The notes under the pieces were generated by a model. The model did no database searches, had not been told where the DNA came from, and saw only the letters and a list, made by a program, of their open reading frames with translations. The translations under genes and the position numbers were made by a program. From contig BSBM01000050.1 in the NCBI GenBank assembly GCA_027924585.1, positions 9,604,001 to 9,668,000 of the forward strand: DNA of 64,000 nt, in the 5' to 3' direction. This document shows, piece after piece, positions 11,483-22,310 of the stretch (positions are counted from its first letter, which is position 1; every line of letters starts with the position of its first letter). Source of the stretch: Larix kaempferi (taxonomy: Eukaryota > Streptophyta > Pinopsida > Pinales > Pinaceae).

Positions 11483-13990
11483 GTGGAAGACCAACAGCTT
11501 CGTAGGTCTCGGAGGTTGAAAATCCTTCCCCCACCCAATGTGGAGCCACTACCGCCACCACGACGATGGAGGACTAACTCCAGTGGTATTTTTGAATCTA
11601 CTGGTGAGATAGAGGTTCCTGGTGAACCACAACCTAGAAACCCGGATCAACAAGTTTTTAACATTGTTGAGGCTGAAGATATCACTTCTAGTGATTTTAA
11701 TACTCCTTTTAACCCTCCTCTTACCGGACTTAACGATCCACTTCTGGTACCTGTTGGTTTCCAGTAACCCGAGTATAGTGCTTATTTTTTCACACTTGGG
11801 CATATTATGACTAACCCAGGAGACGAATAGGGAGTTCCACAGACTCCCACGATGGGGATGAATACAAGTATTGTAAATCCGCCTTCCACTGCTACACCGA
11901 GTTCGACACAGACAACCTATGTTTCAACTCCTTCCTTCAGTTTTAACGTTGGTACGTTAGGCATGCCAAGCTCAACAGCTTTGACATCCGCCTCTACCCC
12001 TACTTTTGGACCCAATAATGCAGTGAATGTAACCCCACCTCCTATGACACAGCAGTCATACCATATTCCCGGTACTTGGATTTCCACACCCAATGTGGGG
12101 TCGAATACCTCTGCAACTATGCTTGTCATGAGTACCATGACTGCATCGTCCACCTTGACTACCCCTGGTTTTAACACCTTTGCAGGTTACAATATGAATC
12201 AAAGTAATATACCTGTAGGAAATATCCCCTTTTCTTTGTTTTCTCGTGGAGGGGGTAATATTTTTAACCAACAATATGGTGGGGCTAATACCCAGCCTCA
12301 ATGGACGAATACACAGGGTACCAACCCACTTTCATTTGGGTGGGGGAATTTCAACAACACTTTCACACAACAACAAATGGCTGGGGGAAACCCCTACCAG
12401 CAGATGGCTGGGGGAAACCCTTTCCATCAAATGGATGGAGGCAACCCCTACCAACAAATGGTTGGGGGCAACCCTAACCAACAGTTTATGGGTCAAACGA
12501 TGGGAGGTTCCCCCTTCATGACTCTAGCTCATCAAATGCCATCTTTTAGACCTCGTTTACCATTTCTGGCAACTTTGAACTTGCCAGATCTTTCCAAGTT
12601 AACGAACAATCCAGTGTGCCATAACGTTACCTGGCCACCAGTTCTCACTAAACTACCTTGGGACATTCCAAAATTCGAAGGTAAAACTGGTGAGGATCCT
12701 AGTGATCATGTTACCACTTTTCATCTCTGGTGTTCTTCGAACTCGTTGAACGAAGATTCCGTTAGGTTGAGACTCTTTCAAAGAACCTTGATCGGTGCTG
12801 CAGCCAAATGGTACATTGACTTACCTGCAGTCACCTTTTTTAACTTTCGGGATCTTGCCGTAGTCTTTTTGAACCACTTCCAGCTTCCTTTTCGGTACGA
12901 TGCCGGAACAGATCTTTTGTCTACCTTCAGACAAAACAAAGCCACCCATTTATCTAATCACATTCAGGAGTGGCGAAGATAGAAGAGGCTCATTAAGGCC
13001 AATATCCCCCCATAATTCTTATTAGAGTGGTATCTAAAATCACTCCTTCCTTATGTTTCTAAGGAAGTAGCTATGTCTGGGGTATCATCGGAAGAAGAAG
13101 CCATTCTAAGGACCCAGCAACTAGACTTGGTTTACGCTCAGTCTGGGATCCTTTATGAAATTATACCTGATGCACCATGATCAAACATTGATCTAGGTAG
13201 ACCAAAACCTGGACCACATGCTGACGGCATAGTAGGTTCAGTTGATTTTGTAGCCTTCGAAGCATTGACTAAACAGGTTCATGCCTTATCGGTCAAACAA
13301 TCGACTGCAGAAGTGACTCCCATCACAACCTCTCCTTCTACTACTAAATCTGTACAACAGGTTCAGACTAATCAAAAAGGTCCTCGGCAACCCAACAATA
13401 AAAAGAAGGGAAAGAAAGGAGAGGGGAATGAACAGAATCCCAAAAAACAAGAAAATACCGAGGAGGGTAACAGAGAAAAGAAGAAGGTCAAGTTCCCTTG
13501 CAAGCTTTGCAAGCAGGACCACCTCACTCACCAATGCCCTCTAATCGAAGAAGCCCAGAAGCTGCTTCAAGAAAAGAAACATGTCGTCCTTAAAGATCCA
13601 TTTCCAAAAGGGCAAGGATCAGCTTCTGGCACCTCCAATACTAGGGGCACGACCCATGCTTCAATTGATCAAACTTTTATTAATAGGGTTAACTCAGACA
13701 CTCTTTTACAAACGCGGGCAAGAAATTATACCCCGGATTCGCAGAATAAGGATAAAGATGTCCCTGAATCTTCCACTCCTCTCCACATTCCTGTGGACCC
13801 ACTACCCAAGATCCCAAAAGGTGTCTTGAAACGGGATTTGCACAATCCCAACGCACGGGCTACTGCCAACTACAGTGTGGTTGAAGATCTAGCCCAGACC
13901 CCTTGTGCTATGTCCACCTTAGAAGTTTTGCAAAGTTGTCCATTACAACAAAATGCACTTCTGGCAACAATTGGAAGTATGGAATCATCC
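11483..13990 (+). pseudogene. Gypsy-1 gag, broken by stops
   Basis: Structural protein of the virus-like particle. One frame runs from 11483 with stops near 11765, 12980, 13013 and 13178 and no indel. No ATG opens it. The first codon after the upstream stop that could serve is GTG at 11483, perhaps a mutated ATG. The basic, proline-rich N-terminus is followed by repeats of QQMAGGNPYQQM at about 12373-12500, the capsid core (LPWDIPKFEGKTGEDP, then RTLIGAAAKWYIDLP) and, after a lysine-rich stretch, a zinc knuckle CKLCKQDHLTHQC near 13499, with the CX2CX3HX4C spacing usual for this gag type. Confidence 0.85.
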
Positions 13991-14368
13991 AACATGACTG
14001 CGCGTTTTGATATGTCTGATATCAAATACCGGTTGACGTATCACGTTGCCCTTCAGATAGAAGTAGTTCATGGTACTATGACCATTGGACGAGCTGTCGT
14101 AGATGAGGGCACGTCTACGTGCATAATGTTGATTTCTTGTTGGAAATCCTTGGGTTCTCCTGAGTTATCCCCCTCTAACACACTGCTTACTGCATTTGAT
14201 GGCAGAACCTTCCATCCACACGGAGTCTTGCCATCATTTGACGTCACACTGGCCGGTAAGATAGTTGTTGTAGAGATTGAAGTTCTGGACGCTCTGCTTG
14301 ATTACAATATGTTGTTAGGCAAGAGCTGGACATATGCCATGCAAGCTATTGCATCGGCAATTTTCTGA
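13991..14368 (+). pseudogene. Gypsy-1 aspartic protease
   Basis: Retropepsin domain that cleaves the Gag-Pol polyprotein. The active-site motif is VVDEGTSTCIM at about 14096, the DEGxS form common in this plant lineage in place of DSG. The C-terminal motif is DYNMLLGKSWTYAM at about 14299. It is in the gag frame, and the TGA at 14366 ends this section just after ASAIF. Confidence 0.85.
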
Positions 14369-15990
14369 GTTTTTATGTTCCCTCACAAAAGTAAGATCGT
14401 CACGGTTGATCAGCTTTCATTCTCTCGATGAAACAACCAAACTTCATTGGAATCCAAAGTTCCTTTAGTTGATCAATCTGCCCCAGTAAGCGAGACTTTA
14501 GGAGCAGGGCTTTACGGGTCATTAATAAGCACTTTTGACCTACCCTCTCCCATTCTTTTTATGAGTTCTAATGAAGGTACATCTACTAAAACTTTCACAG
14601 TCGGTTTAAGGACTGATCCATGGATCCTTCCTACTGTATCAGAACCCTTAGTGCCTTTATTCGTTGCAGAAGTAGCATACATGGAAGCACAGCATGCTGC
14701 AACGGAACATATCATGACTCTGCCAGTCTCTGCTGAGTCGGATATGGACTATGCTCCTACATGGTCAGTAGACTCGACCCACTCTTTTGACTATTTAGAC
14801 ATATTTTTTCCTTCTGACGAAGCCATTTTGGAAGCCATGATGGGCCTGGACCAGCCTTGGGAACACATGCACCACAGGTCCTACCTGCTTCCAAATCTAG
14901 ACAGGATTGAGAGAGGAGAGTTTTCAATGAGACCTGGTGGGAATGTTGATTTGTCCTCTTCCACTTCAAGTACTGTTTATGCTAAAGGGAATATGGCTAA
15001 TATATAGAGAACCATCCCAATTAACATTTCCACCAAACCCGGGGTCTTGGAAAACATTTTTATTGGAGCAGATTGCTCTCCAGAAGAGATCGCTCTGTAT
15101 ACCAAACTCTTTAAAGAATTCCGCGATATTTTTTCCTGGTCTTATGAGGAGATGCCAGGCATCGATCCAGCCATCGTTGAGCATGTCATCACAACGTATC
15201 CTAATGCAAAACCTGTGAGACAAAAGCTCCATCCTGTGAATCCTCGAAAAGTGGCCGCCATTAAGGCGGAGGTTGAAAAATTGCTTAAAGTTGGATTTAT
15301 CTATCCGATCGACATGACGGAATGGGTTTCGATTCCTGTTCCGGTTGATAAAAAGCAAGGTACCATTCGAGTCTGTACTGACTTTCGAGATCTGAATAAA
15401 GCTTGTCCGAAAGATAACTATCCCACACCATTTATTGACCAGATCATAGATGCATGCGCGGGACACGAGATGTTTTCTTTCATGGATGGATTTTTGGGAT
15501 ATAATCAAATTCAAATCAAACCCGAAGATCAACATAAACAGCTTTTATTTTCCCGTGGGGAACCTTTGCTTATCGGAAGATGTCGTTTGGCTTAAAGAAT
15601 GTTGGTGCTACGTTCCAGCGAGCAATGAATTTCACTTTTCACGATATCAAACACATAGTTGAACCCTACCTGGATGACCTCCCGACACAATCTTGCAAGA
15701 GACGGGACCATCCAGCTCATTTGAGACTTGTGTTTGAACAGTGCAGACAATACAAGATTCGATTGAATCCTAATAAGTGCATATTCTGCGTCGAGTCTGG
15801 ACGATTACTGGGTTTCATTGTATCCAGTCGTGGCATAATGGTCGACCCATTAAAAGTTGAGGCGATCATAAATTTGCCTCCTCCTCGCACCTTGAGACAA
15901 CTCCAAAGTCTGCAAGGCATGTCTAACTTCCTACGACGTTTCATTATAAATTATGCCAAAACTACAAAGGGTTTCATGAGACTGCTTAAA
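14369..15990 (+). pseudogene. Gypsy-1 linker and reverse transcriptase
   Basis: A linker continues in the gag frame with stops near 14429 and 15005. RT begins near 15100. Fingers motifs VRQKLHPVNPRKVAAIKAEV and CTDFRDLNKACPKDNYP are intact. A one-base loss just before 15541 shifts the rest into another frame, where PWGTFAYRKMSFGLKNVGAT and the catalytic YLDD (15667-15678) are intact, as is the connection LRQLQSLQGMSNFLRRFI. The RT would copy genomic RNA into DNA, and apart from the frameshift and stops it keeps all the motifs I looked for. Confidence 0.9.
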
Positions 15991-16560
15991 CAAGATACCT
16001 ACTTTTTGTGGGATGAGGCTGCTCAAGCATCATTTGAGGCCTTGAAAAAGGCATTGTTATCAGCCCCCTTGTTAAGCCCACCTGATTATACAAAGGATTT
16101 CCTCTTATATCTGGCGGCATCGCTTTATACAATTGGCATAGTACTAGTTCAGGAGGGCGACACGTTCCAAGAGCATGTCGATTATTATCTCTTGCACACA
16201 TTGATAGCTCCTGAGATTAAGTATTCACGTGTTGAGAAGTTAGCACTAGCTGCGGTCTATGCGGTGCAGAGGCTTCGTCACTACATCCTTTTACGAACCA
16301 CAACTGTGATTGCGGAGGTCAATCCTTTCCAATATGTTCTCACTCAATGTATCATCAGTGGGAAATACAATAAATGGATTGTAATCCTGCAGGAGTTCGA
16401 TTTGGTTTTTCAATCTGCCAAGTCGAAGAAATCACTAGTGTTCGCTGAATTAATTTCAGAATATCCGACTGACTTAGTGCATATTGAAGAAGAGTCACCA
16501 TTCCCGGATGAACATATCTTCCTTATTTCCTCCTCTGACCCATGGTACGGGGATATTTTA
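15991..16560 (+). pseudogene. Gypsy-1 internal RNase H, catalytically degenerate
   Basis: The gypsy-type RNase H after RT reads LLYLAASLYTIGIVLVQ, where the first catalytic aspartate has become alanine. YSRVEKLALAAVYAVQRLRHY keeps the glutamate. The last motif reads LVFAELISEYP where an aspartate (ADFLA type) is expected. This fits the general finding that Tat-lineage RNase H domains degenerate once a second RNase H is present. Confidence 0.75.
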
Positions 16561-17787
16561 GTATATCTCCAGAATTTGAGGTGTCCTACCACTTTTTCTA
16601 GAGAAGAACGACGCAAACTGAAAAGTCATGCGAAAAACTATCTCATTATTTCTGACACTTTGTACAGATGTGGGATAGACTCCATCTTACGATGTTGTTT
16701 GACTTTAGAAGAAGCAGAGTCAGTATTGAATGATGCTCACAATGGATCTTATGGGGTTCATCTTTCTGGGTTGGAAACAACTCAGAAAATACTGCGTGCT
16801 GGGTATTTTTGGCCTACAATCTTTAAAGATTGTGTGGAAGCTGTGAAACGATGCCGTTCGTGTCAGTTTTTCACCAGAAAAATGAGAGCACATCTAGCTT
16901 CTCTTCATCCTGTGATCACAGCAGGTCCCTTCACCAAATGGGGGCTTGATTATATGACTTGTAATCTAATTTCGGCTGGAGGCCATCGTTATATTATCGT
17001 TGTCGTCGACTACTTCACCAAGTGGGCCGAGGCAATGCCTACTGTTAAGGAGGATGGAGAAACCGCTACTTATTTCGTATTCAATCAGATTATCGCAATG
17101 TTCGGCATACCCAAAGTGATCGTGATAGACCAAGGTCACCATTTTCAGAACAGCATGGTGACTGAGCTTTATACCATGCTAGGTTTTCGTCAAGAGCATT
17201 CATCTTCATTTTATCCACAGGCGAATGGTCAAGTCGAAGTGGTTAACAAAACTTTGAAGACTATTCTACAAAGAATCGTTAATGTCAGTAGAAATAACTG
17301 GCACATCATGTTGTATCCTGCTCTTTGGGCTTACCGAGCAAACATAAATACTGCTACCGAGTTCTCTCCTTTCCAACTTGTGCATGGGATAGAAGCAGTC
17401 GTTCTGATTGAATGCGATATTCCCTCGTTAAAGTTAGTTGTCCAACTGTTAGTAGAAACTGCAGTACTAGAAGAACGTTTGCTACATTTAGAACATCTAG
17501 ACGAGTAGCGCCGCGATGCACTCATAGAAAATGAATTCCAAAAGAAACGAGTCAAAGGACAGTATGATAATTCTGTCAGACCTAGGGTTTTTCTTGAAGG
17601 AGACCTTGTCCTGCTTTGGGATAAGGACAAGGAACCTCTAGGGGCTGGCAAGTTCAAGTCCATGTGGCTCAATCCTTACATAATATTGAAGGTACTGAAG
17701 AAAGGAGCTTATGAGCTAACGGACTACGAGGGTAATAAGCTGCCCGAGCCTAGAAATGGGCTCTACCTGAAGAAGTACTACACTTAG
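16561..17787 (+). pseudogene. Gypsy-1 integrase with DD(35)E core
   Basis: Inserts the cDNA into host DNA. The N-terminal HHCC zinc finger runs from AHNGSYGVHL to RCRSCQFF (about 16735-16870). The core has GLDYM (D at 16948), VIVIDQGHHF (D at 17128) and PQANGQVEVVNK (E at 17236), with 35 residues between the second D and the E. One TAG at 17506 precedes the C-terminal domain (17509-17787), which contains GDLVLLWDKD and NPYIILKVLKKGAYEL and ends YLKKYYT with TAG at 17785. Confidence 0.9.
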
Positions 17788-17891
17788 GCAGTTGTGCTTT
17801 TTCATGTATTATAGTTGTACATTTTGTAGAACTAGTTTTTGCTTGTGATTGTTAGTTTACCTTATGTGTGTTTTCTCACTTTGTGTTTCAA

Positions 17892-18316
17892 ATGTCGAAT
17901 GAACATTTTTTAGGATTTGCTGATGGTGCCAGTCGCCACACCTGACAGTTGGCTTCAACAGCTTGGGTCATTTACTCACCGACTAGACAACTGGTTTCTT
18001 CGGGGGGGGTTTGTTTGGGTCCCACAACGAATAACGTAGCTGAGTACAGTGCGGTCATAGAAATTCTCTGGGATGCTCTTATCCAGGGCATTTCACATTT
18101 GGAGGTAAGACTTGATTCACAACTAGTTGTATTCAGTTGATGGGTGTTTATCAGATTAGAGATCATGTTTTGCTACAACAGTTTCTACGAATTAAATTAT
18201 TGGAAAGACAGTTTGATTCCATCATATATCAACATATTCCAAGAAATTTGAATGGATTAGCTGATTCATTTGCAAATTATGTTTTAGATTGGCATTTGTA
18301 TCATACACTTCCATAA
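17892..18316 (+). pseudogene. Gypsy-1 second RNase H (archaeal-type, aRNH) downstream of integrase
   Basis: A separate frame opens at the ATG at 17892, about 100 bases after the pol stop and out of the pol frame. It reads FADGAS (D at 17922), NNVAEYSAVIE (E at 18042), VRLDSQLVV (D at 18114) and, after a one-base frameshift near 18137, NGLADSFANYV (D at 18263). All four catalytic acidic residues of the RNase H fold are present. One TGA lies at 17943. It ends LYHTLP with TAA at 18314. The sequence resembles the RNase H acquired by Tat-lineage elements and likely replaced the degenerate domain in pol. Confidence 0.82.
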
Positions 18317-18766
18317 ATAAGCATTGCACATAAAGTTAAACACACACATGTCAATATAAATTGGTACTGTATATATATCTAATATTGTATCAAAAAATAG
18401 TATGAGTTTGGAACATAAGTCTATCACAAAGTCAAGTCATAAGATACAAAATTGGGCTCGATGGCCTCAAAATACATAAAATATCTTTCTCCTATGGAGA
18501 AGGTGGGGCATCATCAGCATCCACTGCCTCTCGGTAACATATGACCAGCCTGGCTACTTTTCGTAGCAATCTAATCCAGGCTGGGGGCACACCTACTACA
18601 TCCTCCTGCATGTCAATAGGCATCCGCTCAATGCGATATGTGGGAATGACATGAGTCAACCGACTCATCTTTCTCTCGATAGCTCCTAGCATAGAATCAG
18701 CTGCACCCACATCAATGGGCCTCACAAAAATAGTAGGATGTCCATCTAGATGAACTGGTCCAACAT

Positions 18767-18864
18767 CTGCACATGACACTGTGTTTTAGTATTTTCAAAG
18801 CTCATCATAAAAATAATATACTTTAAATTGAAAAAATTAAATAATTTTCAAAACATAAACATAC
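18767..18864 (-). other. Spliceosomal intron in the antisense gene
   Basis: On the minus strand the segment starts GTATGTTTATG, is very AT-rich and ends CATGTGCAG. The exons on either side share phase 1, and removal restores a continuous frame across GAI-like GEI to DVGPV. Reading straight through meets stops at once. Confidence 0.65.
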
Positions 18865-19784
18865 CTATCTCTCCCCAGGCACCACCTGGAGGAAGTACAA
18901 GCTCTGGATCATGATGGAAATCTAAACCAGCATATGGAAACTGCTCAAATGTTGGCACCTGTCTCTCCCACCATCCCCAGAAATCATCAGTGTGATAGCA
19001 AAAGTGGCTTTCACCACCACCCTGGCGGAGCAAAATGTCACCCCAACGGCCCAATATGGGCTCATGAGGAATGACAGGGGGAAAAGGCATGCCCAAACTA
19101 AGAGTAGGTACCCTCTCGAAGAAGAAGTTACAAAGGATGCTGCCATATCCAAAGTTCTTCATCCCCCCGGTCTTACACCCGGAGAGTTGAAGCTTCATGT
19201 TTGCCAACAGACTAGTGCACCAATCATACACATGACCTTACAAGCATTTGATACCAATATGCATCTAGTGCCTTGAGGCTAATTGTTGTGTGGAACTCCC
19301 TCCCATTCGGTTCAACATACTTACAATAACTTTCAAAGGGAGGCTGTCAATAGTAGAAATAAGAATTCGACTTCCTGATTTCTCAGTACCCGCCACACAG
19401 TATGCATTCACATATTCTTGCACAAACATGGCACCCACATTGCGTGAGGACCCTTTCAGGTTTACAAGATCTCCCCTCCTAGAGAGTCCTGTAATGAAGT
19501 ATATTTCATCAATAGTGAGGTCCAGGGTCTCTCCCTGGATATCAAATACATTGGCATCCGCATCCCAGTACTGAATGAGCCTTTGCAGCAATCGGTTGAG
19601 TGCCCTCATGTTGACCGTTCTATAGACTTTTAACAAACCACATCTTCGAAGCGCATGTAGAGTTGTCGGGTCTTGCATAGCCACCCTATCCATCTCTTCA
19701 TGCTCCCTCTCCCTCCAAACAAGCACCATCCTACCACAAGAAATTCAAATTTTTAGCTCTCAAGATGTTTTTCTCCATGTTCAG

Positions 19785-19902
19785 GGGTGTGCACTACTCC
19801 TTAAGGTACACAGTCACGTTTGGGCGCTACTGTCCTTGAGGAAGAGTAGCACACACCTCCAATATGCCCTACATTCCCTCTTACACAGTAGCGCACACAC
19901 TT
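19785..19902. repeat. GTAGCGCAC hairpin motifs within the antisense gene region
   Basis: Two to three imperfect copies of the LTR palindrome: GGGCGCTACTG ... AGAGTAGCACAC and TGCCCTACAT ... CAGTAGCGCACACA. They fall inside the candidate first intron of the antisense gene. Confidence 0.65.
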
Positions 19903-20063
19903 TTCATGATTTGAACATGGCGAAATTGATTTTTAAGCATAAAAATTGACAAATAAACCATCAAATTGCAAGATAGGATGAAAATAACTTACTTGGAAGA
20001 GGTTTGAGGTCGATTAGTTGCTCGATTTGATCGCCACGAATGGATTAAGATCAAGGGTTTGCT

Positions 20064-20395
20064 CCAAAAACTTGCCCTACAAATTCCAAATGTGATATTT
20101 GAGTTATCAAGTTGAAATTACATATATGAATTTGAATTTGATTTTTTACCCACTTTTGTGAAAATTCTATAGTTTCAAATTGCATAAAAATGATCTATTT
20201 AATCATTAAAATACCTAAAAATGTTGGTAGAGTGATTTCAACCTATATCTCTCAAATTTCTACTAGATTTTCGTAGCATCAATCTATTATGACTTAATTT
20301 CTTTATTGACGAACCATGTCAAGTACTTTATGGTTGAAATTTCATGTCATTGAATATTTTTTGTCGTTAATACTAACTTGTTTGTTGAGATCCTA
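20064..20395. other. Non-coding stretch in gypsy-1
   Basis: AT-rich, no coding frame or motif recognised. On the minus strand it would lie upstream of the antisense gene and could hold its promoter, but nothing specific is visible. Confidence 0.5.
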
Positions 20396-21140
20396 GTCTT
20401 TGGAAGGCCATGAGTCATGATCCTAGAAGCTGTCATTTAAGTCATTTTAAGCTCTTGTTTGGACTATTGAAACCTAAACAAGATTGCCGAGCAAACTTTT
20501 CCTCTTCAATCTCGTTAAAGGAACTGAAGGCCCATCCGCTTAAGTATAAGTTTAACTCTTTTCCGAACATTTGCGGATTACTTACGAAAAAAGAATACTT
20601 TAGTCATCCATGGCTAGAATAGTTCTTCTTCCATTGTTTTACACTTTTGGGGGGGAGGAGACTAACTTTACGAAAAAGGACCTTTTGGAGCCTTCTTTAG
20701 GGTTTTCAGGCTCTCGAAACATGAAAACACCAAGCGAGCACTCACCTACTCAGGCTCGATGTGAAATCCACGAGAGGGTAAAAAGAGGATTGTTTAAGTT
20801 TTTCAGACTCTATAAACAGGAAAACACCGACGAGCATTAACCTACTTGGGATTGATATTAAAATCCACGAGTAGGTGTATGGAGTTATTGTTTAAGTTTT
20901 TCAAACTCCTTAAAATTGAAAAAAACGGTGAGCAAGAACAGATCTCGGCTCGATATTAAAATCCAGAGATCAGTATTATAGAGTATTCTTCTATCTCTTC
21001 TTCGAACTCTGTAAACAATGAAGAAGATCATGAGTCTTCCTCCCATGGGCTCTTTAAACTCTTTACATGGTTGGATCTACTGAGTTTTCATTCTTTCTTG
21101 GACTCATTAAAACAAGAAGAAAGTTATTCTTTTATCTAAA
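20396..21140 (+). repeat. Hairpin array A in gypsy-1 3' non-coding region
   Basis: A series of diverged units, each a short stem with a loop centred on a CTC-rich core: CTTGTTT ... AAACAAG (20454-20482), GTTTTCA ... TGAAAAC (20702-20728, perfect arms), GTTTTTC ... GGAAAAC (about 20798-20825) and GTTTTTCAAACTCC ... TTGAAAAAAAC (about 20893-20925). The block around 20617-20730 is clearly related to 32470-32600 in gypsy-2. Function is unknown. Confidence 0.7.
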
Positions 21141-22292
21141 AAGAATAAGGGATAAGAAGGGAATATCATATCTTGCAGTCTCAAAGGCAGTTCAGTCAAT
21201 CCTATCCTTGAACACAGCACCTATTTGAGTCTATCATTTCAGTTGGGTTTAGTTTTTGACCTTAGGGTGAACCTGATCTCCGAGTTGTTCTCCCCCGGTT
21301 GGTTATTCTTCCAACCATATGCGGGAGGGTCTACTAATGTCTCCTACATTGCAGGCTTATATCACTTCCCCATCATGTTGAAAACTGCCTAAGTCACTTT
21401 GTCTCGCGCTCACTGTTCAAGGATACATCCTGTGTCATCCATTCTGCAGTTTATCTTGACCTCATGTGGAGGCCTTCCTAGTGTCAATCTTGTTACTTAT
21501 ACTACATCACATCAACTCATACCATTTGAGTGTTCCTCGTGTTGGATGATGGAGGATGCCTTAATTCCTCCCTTCCAATGGACCTCTTCCCATCGACATC
21601 AAATCATTTTGCTCTGGGAATGAAGTTTAGAGTTTCGGTTAGTACCTTGGGGATTGCAGTCACCAGTGGCAATTTCCCTCGCTGTCGAATTATGAGAATA
21701 CATCAATGTCTCTTATTTGACAGGTTCCTCAAGTGTTCGACGCCAAGTCCACTTATTCACACTTGTTGGATCATACTAGGTACCTTGGGCCCCATTATCA
21801 TTATTGGTGGAAGCCCTCGCATTATTTAATGGTATACATCAATGACCAGTAATCAAACGATACCCCCCATGTTCGACTTTTAGCTCATTTATTCGCATGG
21901 TTAGGGTTTGTACCTTGGGTTGTTTTGGATGAAGACCTTGGGATTTTGGTAGCATTACCTCATTATGTTATCACCCAAGCTACGCAAGACTGAGCCTCAC
22001 TCATTTTGGATCTCCATGAGAGATAGATACAGTTTGTTGTTATGGCTATGATCTCTCATTCTGACATGGATCCACGCTTGTATTTCAGTGGCCATGCTAT
22101 ATATACATCTCCTAGTTATATATCGGAGATCATGTTGTATCATGCTACACATCTATATGATGTCAAGATTGTAATTGTTCGTTGACCTTGATCGTTATTT
22201 TTAGGTACTTTTGTGGCTTGGTTCTATGGTTTCTTGCTCCCTCCGCTGACTTGGAATTATAATGTATTTCGGCCATCGTTTCCCTCTGACCT
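21141..22292. other. Gypsy-1 non-coding region before the 3' LTR
   Basis: No frame of interest. Phrases such as TTGTCAATCTTGTTAC and TACCTTGGG recur in diverged form in gypsy-2 at about 33100-33560, showing that the two elements share this region by descent. Confidence 0.6.
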
Positions 22293-22310
22293 CACACATT
22301 AGGGGACATC
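22293..22310 (+). promoter_or_regulatory. Gypsy-1 polypurine tract
   Basis: CACACATTAGGGGACATC directly precedes the 3' LTR. Gypsy-2 has CTTTAGGGGGCATC at the same position after the shared phrase TCTGACCTCACAC. It primes plus-strand DNA synthesis in LTR elements. Confidence 0.7.

Larger units (their letters stand above)
18492..19993 (-). pseudogene. Antisense gene in gypsy-1, plant mobile domain-like, with introns
   Basis: Main exon 19730-18865 opens MVLVWREREHEEMDRVAM and contains LRRCGLLKVYRTVNMRALN and IYFITGLSRRGDLVNL, resembling plant mobile domain proteins, a group known as antisense genes in Tat-like elements. Two stops lie near 19265 and 19234. A 98-nt intron (18864-18767) has GTATGT at the donor and TGTGCAG at the acceptor. 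Splicing joins GEI to DVGPVHLDGHPT in frame, and the last exon ends DAPPSP at 18492. A possible first intron (19992-19731, donor CAAGTAAGT, acceptor GTGGTAG) would add a basic N-terminus from about 20060, and two hairpins of the LTR type lie within it. The role is unknown. Confidence 0.62.

Noticed and set aside
11917-12521. Extra plus- and minus-strand frames over gypsy-1 gag
   Set aside because: They overlap the supported gag frame and consist of its repeat-derived codons in other phases.
15717-17672. Minus-strand open frames opposite gypsy-1 pol
   Set aside because: They are shadows of the well-supported integrase and RT frames, without motifs of their own.
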